64,000 nt of DNA from Uloborus plumipes (lineage: Eukaryota; Arthropoda; Arachnida; Araneae; Uloboridae). The notes under the pieces are model-generated. The model was not told where the DNA came from, did no database searches, and saw nothing but the letters and a program-made list of their open reading frames with translations. The first letter of the stretch is position 1. Each line of letters opens with the position of its first letter. Shown one piece after another: positions 35,280 to 47,191 of the stretch. A program made the translations under genes and the position numbers. The stretch is from the NCBI GenBank assembly GCA_038373865.1, contig JAXGGA010000086.1:1-64000 (forward strand), read 5' to 3'.

Positions 35280-35585
35280 AAGGAATATCTCTCCCTTTTA
35301 AAGCAGACAAACCAAGGGGTACAAACTCCATTGGCAGTCGGAGATATTGTATTAATCAGTTCAGATAACAAAAAACGTGTAGATTGGCCTTTGGCTAAAA
35401 TAATTGAAATTTACAAAGGGCGTGATGGTGTTTCCCGCGTTGCGAGATTGAAAACTCAAAGTGGTGAGTTGGTACGGCCATTTCAACGTTTGTGCCGTTT
35501 AGAAACTTCAGGTAAAATTTCTGAAATTATAAGAGAGCCTATAACCACGAAAAGTGGTAGAATTATTAAACCTGTGAGTTATTGA
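35280..35585 (+). pseudogene. BEL/Pao integrase C-terminal fragment (DUF5641-like)
   Basis: The frame from 35280 (after an in-frame stop at 35277) reads KEYLSLLKQ, LAVGDIVLISSDN, WPLAKIIEIYKGRDGVSRVA, then LVRPFQRLCRLE and a stop at 35583-35585. This is the conserved C-terminal tail of BEL/Pao integrases. The catalytic core is missing. It lies in the expected place upstream of a 3' LTR. Confidence 0.85.
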
Positions 35586-35671
35586 ACTTATATTTTGAAC
35601 ATTTTTCTTATTAATATTCAATATTTGTATTTTTAATTTCGAGTTGTTGTTATTTAAAACATTTTACTTTT

Positions 35672-35683
35672 GTGGGCGGAGGA
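35672..35683 (+). promoter_or_regulatory. Polypurine tract
   Basis: gtgggcggagga immediately before the TGTTG start of LTR 5, the position and composition of a plus-strand primer. Confidence 0.65.
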
Positions 35684-35897
35684 TGTTGTAACTCCACCAG
35701 TAATTAGATGGCGCCATAAGCAGCCAAAACATTGACTTTAACTTCTACTTGGCTCTCGTTACTTTGCACTTTTGCGTAGTCGTCTCTGTTCGTGTTCCAT
35801 TGTCCTCATGTGTGTTTGTATCCATTGAATGAAATAAAACTTCCGAAAACTACAAATGGGTCTTTCCTAAAACTTCCCATTCTATCGCGTTCCTACA
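35684..35897 (+). repeat. BEL/Pao LTR 5 (subtype B, plus)
   Basis: 214 bp, TGTTG...CCTACA, with the subtype B marker agtaattag and cacttttgcg. It is followed by aagcc, matching the bases before LTR 1. Confidence 0.88.
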
Positions 35898-35902
35898 AAG
35901 CC

Positions 35903-38900
35903 AATTACTTTATAGCATTGTTAAATTCCTGAAGAATGACAGTATAAGATATAGCATTTAAGTATGCTCTTTGATTTTGAAAATACAGTTTAATAAATAC
36001 ATATCCAAAGTTATAAGTCTTGTGAAAATAGAACACCTGTAACTCATTTTATGGAACAATTTTACTTGTTTAATCCATCATTATAATGTTATTATCTATC
36101 TATTAAACGTCTTCGTTTTCTATAAAATAGTAGTATTATTTCCGCGGTTAAAAAGCAATGTTTGGCTTAGAAATCATTGTTTGTGTTCTGAGATTTAGCA
36201 CATTCGTGAATCTTTATGTGTGTACTCTAAAAAATCGTGTAAAATTTCCAGTGTTAATGGGTGAAACGTTAGGCTGTTCCATACGTGAAAACAAACATCG
36301 ACACAGAGCTCTTACTCACCTCACAGGAGAGCTTCACACTCCTTTTTTGCTTAATAATATAAATTTTTAAGCCAGCTTAAAACAGATCAAATTTCTTTTT
36401 ACACAAAACAGTTTAAAATGTAAAGTTAAACTTGATTTTTTTTATTATTATTATTTTAGTGAATATCAATCAAAATAATAAGCATTGAAATATTTCTTAC
36501 TGAGTTCAAACTTGACTGTAACTTTAACTCCAAGGTTACAATTAATAAGCTGACTGCTTTTCGTTAAATAATGATATAATTATGTTAATTTCTTTGTCTT
36601 GCCTTGAGTTTAATTAATTTTTAAAAGTTTTGCTATAACAACCAATTTTGTCCTGGTTTTTTAAAAAAATGTATCAAAAGTCATATTAAAAATGTGCAAT
36701 AATCTTCTTCAAAATTAAAACCAAGAAGGGAAATTGTAAACACATTTAATTGGATCTCTTTAGGAGTAGTACACCGGTATATTTAAAATATTACATAGTC
36801 CACTTTTCTAAAAGAACTGAACTAAAATATGTTCTGCTACGTAAAATCAGGAATACAAGCCAAAACAACTCACAATAGGCAACTAATCAATTTTCTCTCG
36901 CTAGCACAACTAATTATTTCCAATGAAATGTTTTCCTCGATACGAAACTACTCGAAATTTCTAGCTAATCAACTTCCTCAATCTAGGGCAATTCACATTT
37001 TCCAACCAAATTCTTTACGCTCAGCCAAATTACTATTTACTTTTCATGATATACTTTCTTCTCATTGAACTAGAGGACGAATTTTGCTCTAAGTATTCTC
37101 GACGAAACTGACTATCAGCATGACCTTTTACACTAACAGTTACGATTCTAGAATTTAGTTCTTTAATTAGAAAACAAAAATCAAGGAATAATTATTACTT
37201 CGAAAATTTTTTTTAAATTTTTATTTATTTATTTAATTATTATTTTTTTATTTTTGACAATCATATTAACAGTGTTTTTTTTAAGATGACTCAGTTTAGA
37301 AGTGTAGAACTTAATGTTATTTGAACTTCTCCATGTCAGTTTTTATGTTTCGTTGCTAAATTTTAAAACTTCACAACTATAATTTTACTGCTATTAGATT
37401 AATCAGACAGCATTAATTGAATGTATGATTTTAATTTACCTTTTTCTTCAATTTAAATTGATGCAATCTTAACCAATGATCGAACTAAATTTATTTTTTA
37501 TATAATAAAGTTATATTTTTAGTTACTTAAATAAGTTTGTGATAAATAGTCACTAAGGAAATCTTCTCGGATTACACTCGCTTAGTTATGGGCATATTAA
37601 AAACTACTAAAAATCATGCTAGCTGAATTATGTTATTATACAGAAGTACACAAAAAATTATTGAATAATATTTAAAATATTTAGTAATTTTTTTAACCTT
37701 ACTTGCATTTTCAACTTTATTTATTGTAGTAGAGCTAAAGATCCTTTCTTCTAAGATATAGTATTTTGAAAAATATATAAACAATTGCAATTTTGATTTT
37801 TGAGCGTTCTGAGAAAAATTCGACAATATCTTATGTAAAGTAATGAATTTTGTTTTTTAATATATGTCATAATAGAGAAACACTAAGAATATTTAAATTG
37901 CACTAGAAGAAAATAAAAATATGCATGTGCATAATACGATGACTGCTAAAAGCACTTTCAGGTGAAATGTTTTTTTTTTTTGAAAATTTAAATATTCTCA
38001 TTTGTGCTCGATATGGCTCAATTTTAATCATGTTTAGAAGAAGAAGTTTCAAGCTAGATCATAAACATCCTACAATTGGAATTAAATTTACTTTAATGAA
38101 ATATTTACTTCATACTAAGTTTATTTTTTTATAAATGCTTATTACAGTTTTTATCTTTCTACCAACCTCCTTATCGAATTATTAGTTTGTCACAAGATAA
38201 AAAAATATTTACAGTTACATTTAGTTAACTTCATTTATAGCAAACTAATAAACTGAATGGTTTAGTTTAGAACGATAAAAAATATTTCATTTTACAATTT
38301 AAATCCCATAGAGAGAGTTAAAACAATTATTAATATTAGTGATGTGATTTATTAGACAATTTCTTGCGCTCGAAAATGCAGACAGAAATTAATTTTATTT
38401 ATTGTGGTAGACATAAGCATTATTGGTTTACTATTACCAAAATGTTTTGATAAAATTAATAATTTATTCCCGTAGGTTTAAACGTAATGTTTAAAAGAGG
38501 AGTTTTTAAGCACAATAGTTTAATCATAGTAGGATTAAATAGACTATCACTGAAGTACATTATGGTTGCAAACAAACTTTTTTAGTTCCCTTACAAGCAA
38601 TAGTAAGCTGAAGTGGTTTTACAGCTAATTTGCTCTCATAAAGTTAAAAGAGTCAGCGCTGGGAATTCACAGAAGTGTCGTAACATAATTAGTATATAGT
38701 CAAATTTTTTCGCTGGTGATAGTTTCTAGGAAGGCAACTTCTGAGTTAATTTGCATTTTTTTCTTTCAGTTTTTTACTTTCACTGTAAATTAAGGTGCCC
38801 CTTTATACAAAATTAGAAAACTTTGTCATACCTGAGTAATACATGTTTGAAATTTTCAACTTTTCATGTTAAATAAATAAAAACTTTCAGAAAAAATGTC

Positions 38901-39105
38901 TAAATCCGTTATTTTGCCAGATGCTACTTTTTCTGTCTAGAAACTACATATGGGTGAGTTTCAATTACATTACAATTAATAATTTATTTTTTTATCAAGA
39001 AGAAAAGCTATTAAAATTATTTTAAAAATATATATTCAAGCTTTTCTAAAAGAGTTAATTTAAAGAAAATACATTCATTTATGTATGGTAATTAATACAT
39101 AATTA
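35903..39105. other. AT-rich intergenic DNA
   Basis: I see no gene, tRNA or recognisable repeat. Open frames near 36158 and 36829 have no motif. T-runs occur near 36430, 37210 and 37970. Confidence 0.5.
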
Positions 39106-39107
39106 TA

Positions 39108-40322
39108 CAGTCCAGTCACATTAATATGACCACCAAGTACTTTTGACGTAGGCATTGAATAACCAATTACAGAATATACGTGGCTGCGTAATGCAGTTCA
39201 AGGTATGTAAAGGGTGTATGAAGGCTTCGGAATACATTTCGATCGTTGCGATAATGCAGAAATGAAGCGCTTTATCCGACGTCCAAAAGGGCATAATAAT
39301 TGGCTTTCGGACTAAGGGAGGAAGCGTTCCCGAAACGGTTAAGTTTGTGAACTGTTCGCGTGCCATCGTGGTAGAAGTGTACCGCGCATGGCAAAATGGG
39401 ACTGTAAAAAATCGGCTACGTGGCAAATGTGGTGCACCACGGGCCATAGATAACAGACTAACGACGGCTGTGGAGATGCGTTCGGGAAAATAGACATGCT
39501 ATCGTTGAGCAACTGACTATGCAGATGAACCAAAGGGCTACCAACAGTGTCTCCTAAACTACTATTCAGCTAACGTTACTGAATTTGGGCCTCTGAACCA
39601 GAAGCCTGGTTAGAGAACAGATGTTGACTACTGTTCATCAACGACGAAGGTTCAAATTTGCATTCCAATACAGCAGCTGGACGTCCACTGATTGGCGGCA
39701 GGTAGTATTTTCTGACGAATCACGTTTTATGCTCCATCGTACAGACGGATGTTGGCTTAGAAGGCGTGAAACCTCTAAAAGCAAACACCCTGCAACCATA
39801 GCCAGAATGATCCAAGCTGAACGCCGGATCATTATGATCTGGGAAATGTCTTTCTACGGTTCTATGGGTTCGCTCGTCATTGTGGAAGGCACGATGGATC
39901 AATACAAGAACGCATCTTCCCTTGCAGACTATGTCTATCCCATTATGAATATTTATTTTCATCATCATGATGGCGTCTACCAGCAGGACATTGCGAAGTG
40001 CCATGCAGCTGCCAGTGAACATGCTTGGTATGAAGGGCACCAGGATGAGTTTATCGCTCTCCTCTGGTCAGCAAACTCACTTGACTTAAGCCCAATCGAA
40101 AATATGTGGGACCAGCTGGATTGGGTTGTTTGCGCCATAGATCATCACCCGCGTAATCTAGCGTAGCTGGTCACGGCATTGGAGTCAGCATGGCTTACAC
40201 ATTCCAGTAAACACCTTCAGGAACCTAACTGACTCTCTTTCGACACGTCTCGCAGCAGTCCGTTGTGAAAAAGGTGGTTATTCTGGCTTTATACAGGTGG
40301 TCACATTAATGTGACTGAACTG
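39108..40322 (+). mobile_element. Second Tc1-like transposon, inactivated
   Basis: The left terminus (after TA) reads cagtccagtcacattaatat, then gaccacc. The right end carries the complement, ggtggtcacattaatgtgac then tgaactg. It is about 1.2 kb with a plus-strand transposase relic, unrelated in its ends to the copy at 9928. The exact right boundary is uncertain by a few bases because the flanking TA seems to have mutated. Confidence 0.82.
39260..40166 (+). pseudogene. Degenerate Tc1-like transposase
   Basis: The longest open piece is 39621-40166 (181 codons), covering the catalytic part: VVFSDESRF with the first Asp, YQQDIAKCHAA with the second Asp but N changed to I, and LSPIENMWDQL with the Glu. 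The frame before it, which should hold the helix-turn-helix region, is broken by stops and shifts. Several usually conserved residues around the second Asp are changed. A dead copy, clearly older than the one at 10171. Confidence 0.85.
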
Positions 40323-40787
40323 TGTAATTACATTCTGAAACCATCATATATTTTTACTCGGCTATAACTCCATATTGCCAAGGCCTACCTTTTAGCAGTT
40401 GCCATTTGTTAAATACGTAACTTTTACTTTATCTCATATTGCTTCTCAATCTAATTTTTCCAAGGCTAAGGTTTATATAGATAATACGGTAAATGTTGTA
40501 ACAAAATCTCGAAACCTCAATAATAAGTTTCTTCGATTTAGGGCCCAAATAAAGGGGGAACTTTTTTTCCTTCTTCCTACTCTGAACAAATCACAGAACT
40601 AATCCGGCATGACTTGTTGAAATTTCTGAACTATTCAGTGCAAGACTGACAGACAAACAAATAAACATATTTATTAGTTTTCATAAAAATATGAAATACT
40701 TTGTATACAAATGTTTCAAAATTATGTAAATAAAAAATAATTATTGTTTAAACTTCCTTAATTAAAACAAATCTGTTAAGGTCATTA

Positions 40788-41051
40788 CACTGCAAAAAAT
40801 AAGTTGTTGTTTTGACAGTATAATACTAGCAGCAGAGGTTCCTGTTTAAAACTGTAAAAGCAGAGTAATAAACTGTAAAACTAGCTATTTTACAGTTTAA
40901 CGCTGTAAAACTAGCAATTTTACAGTTTATTACTGTAAGCTAGCAATTTTAGTCTACTACTGTAAACTGAGCAGTTTTACAGTTTATTACTAGAAAATTA
41001 GTGTAAAATTAGCTGTATTATACTGTAAAAACAACATCTATTTTTACAGTG
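40788..41051. repeat. 264 bp MITE (ACTGTAAAA family), complete copy
   Basis: Flanked by TA. Terminal inverted repeats of about 40 bp: the left begins cactgcaaaaaata and runs through gacagtataatac; the right, read inward, begins cactgtaaaaatag and runs through acagtataatac. The interior is a ladder of short palindromes (actgtaaaactagcaatttt, then acagt). No coding capacity. It is probably mobilised by a Tc1/mariner transposase. Confidence 0.85.
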
Positions 41052-41833
41052 TATATGAGTGCCTAATCAGGTTTAATAAACCAACATGAAGAACAAAAGA
41101 GACTCTTCTAATTTGTTGCGTTTTCCATACTTTATCCCATTTCTCCATAACTTCAAAATTGCTTTCCTATTGTGCTCCAGAGTATTGTAACGACTTTCGA
41201 ATAGCAAATGATCTACTGAATATCTTCTCCGACATATTTCTGTATAAATTACAGGATCTGTCTTAATGCTGATGATTTATCTTCTGTGTTGTAGCCTCAG
41301 AGAAATAAATACTTTGTCCTCAAGTTCTTGTTCAGCAAACTTTGAAATGCTTGATATCCATAATTAGATCGTTAGTATTCTGAAATCACTCGGTCTCTAT
41401 AGCGATGAAAATGTACCAGGAAGATAATACGCTACATACTGGGCGAAATATGTATGGACGAATAACTTTTATTATTTTGGAATATGTTGTAATTCACGCA
41501 GTATAGCTAATGGATTCATTTAGATTTCTAGATTGCTATGTAACTGTTTTTCTATATACACGGCATTTAACTAATACTAAGCACGTTAGCTATTACTTAA
41601 GATACAAAAGCAGTAACATTACTATTATTGTCTTTTTATTTTTAATATTTATTTCACATATCAATAAGAAAGCAGATATATTTCAGGAAAGAAATATGCA
41701 TTTAGTGAAACTAATAAATCATCCGGGTTAATTTTTCCAAGCGGTATAAATTGTTACTTTCTTATACATGGATTCAACATAATATTCTATCATATCAGTA
41801 TCCAATTTTGCGTTTATGGTCCAACTGGATAGT

Positions 41834-41943
41834 GTTTTATATGAAGTCAAAAACGAGTGAAAATGGGGGAGGGGGCCCTCATTTTCACTTGAGTTTGACT
41901 TCATATTTTGACTTCATACCTTTTTTTGACTTCATATAAAACC
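41834..41943. repeat. Short palindrome with tgacttcata repeats
   Basis: gttttatatgaagtcaaaaa, then cgagtgaaaatggggg, folds on ccctcattttcacttgag and ttgacttcatat. The right side has three copies of ttgacttcata, the last followed by taaaac so that the outer ends also pair. Confidence 0.7.
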
Positions 41944-41949
41944 AACGAT

Positions 41950-44900
41950 TATGGTCAACTGCTAGTATATCATTTTAGAAATTCCAAAGCTTGTTCTGGC
42001 ATTTAGTTTTTTTTCAACAGATGCTAATCAAGGAAAGCTTTTTTTTTTTTTTGTTTTTACACTTCTCTAGTTTGAGGTTGAATGTAGGGTGATTGTATTT
42101 TAAGTTCCACTCCCAAAATGTTGGGTAAGGCGAACCACTGATAAGAATGACTTCAAATTTTAACTAAACTTACTCTTAGAAGGGTGGGGAGGGGGTTGTC
42201 TTTCGTAAGAAAAAGTCCTTCCTGCAATGTTGTGGTATTATTTTATATTAACGTAGACACAATTTAATTCATCTTTCCCAGATTTAATTTCAACTTGCCT
42301 GTCTGATTGATTTACTTAAAAAAAAATCATACCCTTGGCGGACATCTTAGAATAGCATTTTTTAATACCCTATGATGACCAGAATATCTTTAAAGCTGTA
42401 GAAACTTTTATCTCTTATTGTTTTCCTGTATTCTGATCAGCGGTCCTTTGTATAACATTTTGAAAGTTGAAATTTTATTGTAATCACCGATTGTAAAAAA
42501 AAAAAAAAATCCATTACAGCTTATTTTTGTTTAATGTTTTCAGCTTTTATTCTTAGATATGTATTATTGTTATAATAATGAAGATAAACTGATAATAGAA
42601 TCAGCAAAGATTGTTGATTTCTTTAGTTTAAGCATTAATGTGTCATGAAAAATAAATCAATCATTTTTAAGAGATTAAATTAAAATATTTTATGACTGTA
42701 TTCACAGACTTTGCAGATTTTCTTATTCATTTTACTTTTGAACAGTTTTTTAAATCAAAAAGAAAGGAAAAAAAAAACAAGTAACAAACTCTACCAAAAT
42801 CAGTTGATGCTTTTCCGTTTTACTAGTTTCTTAACTATTAGAGAGCCGGAGTAATTATGCTATAATGCGTCTATTTACTATTCCCGCTTTCCTTATCAGC
42901 ATCGAGCTTGACTGATGTGCTTCTGGAAATTTATGCACCATCTAATTACAAGTGTAAAGTTTTAAAGTTCTGTCTAGCCGCTGCGTAATCAAGTAATAAA
43001 AAGAGAACTTATTGCGTTTTTTTACTTAACGGTCATAAATCTTATGCTAAACGGTGATGTCGTTTGAAGGAAATGTAAAGCAATCTTTTCTTACCAAAGA
43101 AATGAAGATAAAATTTGATTTTTTTCTCTTTCCCGTTTGTTAATGTAAGATACATTTTAAACAACATTAATTGTTTAACAGAAATAAGAACACAATAATA
43201 TCGTAAAATGCTCCCTAAAATGAAGTTTCTTACTTGTATGATTTGTGTGTCTTGTTTATAACTAATGGGGCTTTTTTGTTATATTTTTTCTTTTGCCCTC
43301 CCCATTAAAGGTTAAACGTGCATGATCACAATAAACGCGTTGATAATAAATACCATGAAATGGGGTGCATCGGTACACTTTTCTGCTTTGATCATTTTGC
43401 TCTTGATATTTCAAGCGAAAGCAAAACATATTGAACTGTTTTTATTAATACATATTATGAAGCAAATTTAAAAGGATTTGGTATACAAAGTTAATTGATG
43501 ATGCTTATCACAAATATATGATAGTAAAGCGGGGTTTTCTTAGAAAGTTTTAAAAATGACACCAATTTTAATATGAAGATAACCCTTTTACAAAACACTC
43601 TATTAACAAAAATTTGTAGAGCACATTATTCCTGAAAAAATAACACCTTAAACGTGTCCCAAGTTGCTAATAGTCTTTAAATAAAACCAATTGTTTCATT
43701 TTTTTTCTTATATGATTGTACCTACATATTTTTCTCACCAGCACAACAATTCATTTTATCTACCTTATAACTACAAATTAAAGTTGAAAACTGCGAAGCT
43801 GCTTCATAAATAATATTTATAAATTCCGCGAAAAAAATGATTAGAACTAACCACGAGATATTAAGAGCTATTTCAGAATAACTGGAATGAAAATTTTAAA
43901 ATTTTAATGAAAACAGAAAAATGTTTATCAGTGTTACCTTGGAAATGCACATGCTATGGAACTCGTATCAGTAATTGGTTTATATTTGATGATTCTAGTT
44001 ATTCCCTCAGATTATGACTAGTGTTAAAGAATGGCAAATTCTACGGCCTACCCGCTTTGGGATTGATTCCGCTATATATTTATTTAGCAGCAAAAAATAT
44101 TTTTAAACATTTGCGGGGCGGGTTTTCGCAATCAGAATATCTTAATGAAAGATGAAGACGAAAGCTAGATAAGGCAAGCCTGTGAATGAAAAAGTTTGCG
44201 AGTGAAAACTGTTAAAGTGAGTGACTGTTAAGAAACTATTATTATTAATTATGCTAATTTACCACGTACTCAAATGTTTTGAGTTTTATTTTTTGAAAAT
44301 AATATTAGTCTTACTTACCTAAATTACCAGTCATAAAACTTTGTCTTAACAATGAAAAATAATTACAAAGAGCGTAAGAATTCTCAAAGTAAAAAGTTGA
44401 TGTTTTTCACTTACTTACCTTTACTCTTAAGAAAACTTTGATGTCGGATTTCAATAGAGACTATATTAATGATTACTTACATTAGCTTTGACTATAAATA
44501 AAGTTATAAACTCTAACATTCAAACCTTAAAAAAAGAGCGCAATTCAAAATTGTGTCATTAATCCATTTCAGTAGTGATATATTCATACGAGTAACTTAT
44601 ATTCCCTCTGAAATATCTTTAAAACTTTTGAAGTAACTTGAAAGTGTACCTTACATCAGTCTTTATTTATTCTATATTATGAAATGACATTTTCCATTCA
44701 TCTTTTACCTGGCCTCATAATTCTAAATAACACCACTACATTTCAATTGAACTAAAGTTTGTATATTACTGTAAGGCATGTAGTTTTGAAATATTATTTG
44801 ACAGTAAACGTTTGAAGTCTGTGTTGATTTATGTATTTGCCATACACGCAAGTGTTTTTGTATGAAAATTATAATAATGATTCGATGTTTTCACAATTAC

Positions 44901-47129
44901 TTTTGTGATATATAGAGGAAATTTAATTTTTCATCCTTTCATGGTTCGTTAAATAGTTAGATTAAACTTATTAGACTTATAACAATTTAATCAGATTTAA
45001 TATTTACGCATCTTTTGAGTTCTATATATGATCGTAATTAATTAAGCATATGATAATTTTAATGAAAAAATTTGTATTATAAGAGGACGATGTAACTTCT
45101 TTCAATCTCATAAGAAGTAATTGATTTGACTACGATAAATATTTTTTGTATTTAATTCGGTGTTAGCTTCTATTCAAACAGTTAGTTAATCTTTTGGAAA
45201 AATACCTTCATATTTTTTTCAAGATAATTAGAGATAATTTTTCTATCCTACAGAAGATAGTTTCTCCCATAAACTATTAATAAGATGTGTTGTTTCATGC
45301 ACAATTATAATGATCAGAAAATTATTAAAAATTCTGTAAGCATTAGAATTAACAAAATGTATTTCAGTACAATGCATGTGGATTTACAGATAAAAACATT
45401 AAAATAACACTTCGGGTTAATTGAACAGTTTTTCCAGTAATTCTTGATCAAATTACATCCCTAATTGCTACACGAAAAGTTTTTGATTTAATCATTTACA
45501 TCACGTTGAGAACTTACCTTTACGAAATTCCAAGTTAATCGCTTCTTCAGTGGAGGTGTATGAGCAATTCAATTGAAGTTACAAACTTTAAAGCAAGTAT
45601 GCAGTTGTCTATCGCTAAATTTTACTGCAAAAAGAACATTACTTCAGAAAATTAACAAAATGAATGTTTGAAAACTGCATTAAGTAAACTCATACCTTAT
45701 TCATCTCCATTTAATTAGTATTCCACTGTTAAATGTTTTACACAAAGTGTAAATAAATGAATAATGTCTGAAAGAAAATTACTGGACGTAAAGTAGTTTA
45801 TAATGAGGCTAATTTTTAGTTGGCTATTGGTTTAACATTAAGCTCTGAAGAAGTATGTTAGCAATTCCTAGATTGTAAGTTAGAGATATCTCGAAAATTA
45901 AGGTGCATTGAAACTCCGCATTGGTGTCATCTAATCGCAGAGCCATAAGAAAGGTGTAGCAATTAAAAAAAAATAAATAGGTACATTGCGAGACATTTTT
46001 TCACGTAAACATTATTTGCCTTCGTCCAGCCGCTAGCGAGATATAAAATCTTAAAAGTTTACGAAATTGCTTTAAAAAGCTCCAAATTTAAAGAATTGAC
46101 AAAGATTTAATTAGTTTAAGTAAATACTAATTTCCTTTTTTGCTTTATTTTACCGCCAGATAAGAACTTCTTGACTTCGTTACAAACTGCGATTCTCATC
46201 GCCAAGTTACAGATAAAGAAACTTTCGTCCTTTGGTTAAACATTCTATAAAAAGCTTTAATTATGCTATTAATAACCGTTGATTAAATTATGTTTTTTAT
46301 TATTATTTAAAAAACAAAAAAAAGGAAAGAAAGAAGAAACTAATTTTTGCAGTTTACCATCTTTTGAGCAAAAATACTAGATACTATTCTGATACTGATT
46401 TCCTTTTGTTTAAAGATGTGTCTGTCTGTTTGTATTTTCATAAAGAAGTATTAAAGAAATCATTCAAATTTCGGTTCTACTGATTGGCAAAGCGCATTCT
46501 TCTATTTTTTAGCTCTGCTTTTCATACGTTCGAAGTCCTTAAGTTTTTCCTTATTAAATATAGGCATATTCTTCACTTAATTGAAAAATAGTAATAATTA
46601 CTTAGAAAGTATGCAGAAAGATAAATAAGGTCGAAACAAATTCTTCATTAAACTATAGTAAAAATCTTTCCATCAATTCATTTAATGTTCATCTGATCAT
46701 TAAGTTGTGTCACCGTTAACCAATATTAATAAATAAGTTCTTCCAGAAATAAACGAGCTTAAATTTCTGTATGCCTGCATCGATTTTTTTGGCAGCAGCC
46801 ATAGCTCCTACTACAATATTAAAGGCTCCAAACTAATTCAAGAGTATATTCTCAAGAGATAAAACAGTTGAAAAAATAGGATTTAAAAGAAAATAAAACA
46901 GTTTAATTAATATAAAATATGTAAAATGCATTATCTCTAACTGCAAGCCATCATGCTTCAATAAATCCAAGAACAATTGTTAAAAAATACTTAGTTGGAT
47001 AAAAAATAGCAAAAGTCAAGTACGCGCATAAATTGTAACCAACACATTCTTCAACAAAATTCATTCAACAAATTTGCATTCCTCTAAAAATATATTTATC
47101 CAGTGTTATGCAAAGAGGCAGCTCTAAAA
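41950..47129. other. Long AT-rich non-coding stretch
   Basis: More than 5 kb with no supported gene or RNA. Open frames are absent or very short. The only item I can relate to the rest of the window is a dispersed repeat at about 43440-43580. Confidence 0.5.
43440..43580 (-). repeat. Dispersed repeat, inverted relative to 54380
   Basis: The minus strand reads aagggttatcttcat and, later, tttgtataccaaatcctttt followed by aaatttgctt. The plus strand at 54380-54520 has the same blocks in the same order. Confidence 0.55.
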
Positions 47130-47190
<61 letters not shown>

Positions 47191-47191
47191 A
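47130..47191. repeat. Palindromic compound microsatellite (CT)n(AT)n(AG)n
   Basis: A CT run (47130-47147), an AT run (47148-47175) and an AG run (47176-47191) make a self-complementary tract of about 62 bp that could form one hairpin or cruciform. Confidence 0.92.

Larger units (their letters stand above)
33627..35897 (+). mobile_element. Rearranged BEL/Pao LTR retroelement cluster
   Basis: A 2271 bp unit starting with a plus-strand LTR (TGTTGTAAC...) and ending with a plus-strand LTR (...CCTACA), flanked on both sides by aagcc (33622-33626 and 35898-35902), a 5 bp duplication as expected for BEL/Pao integration. Inside are two minus-strand LTRs, one 5'-truncated plus-strand LTR, primer-binding-site copies, a gag zinc-knuckle/protease fragment, a gag N-terminal fragment and an integrase C-terminal fragment. 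Reverse transcriptase and most of integrase are absent, so it cannot move by itself. LTR subtypes are paired in inverted orientation. Confidence 0.85.
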
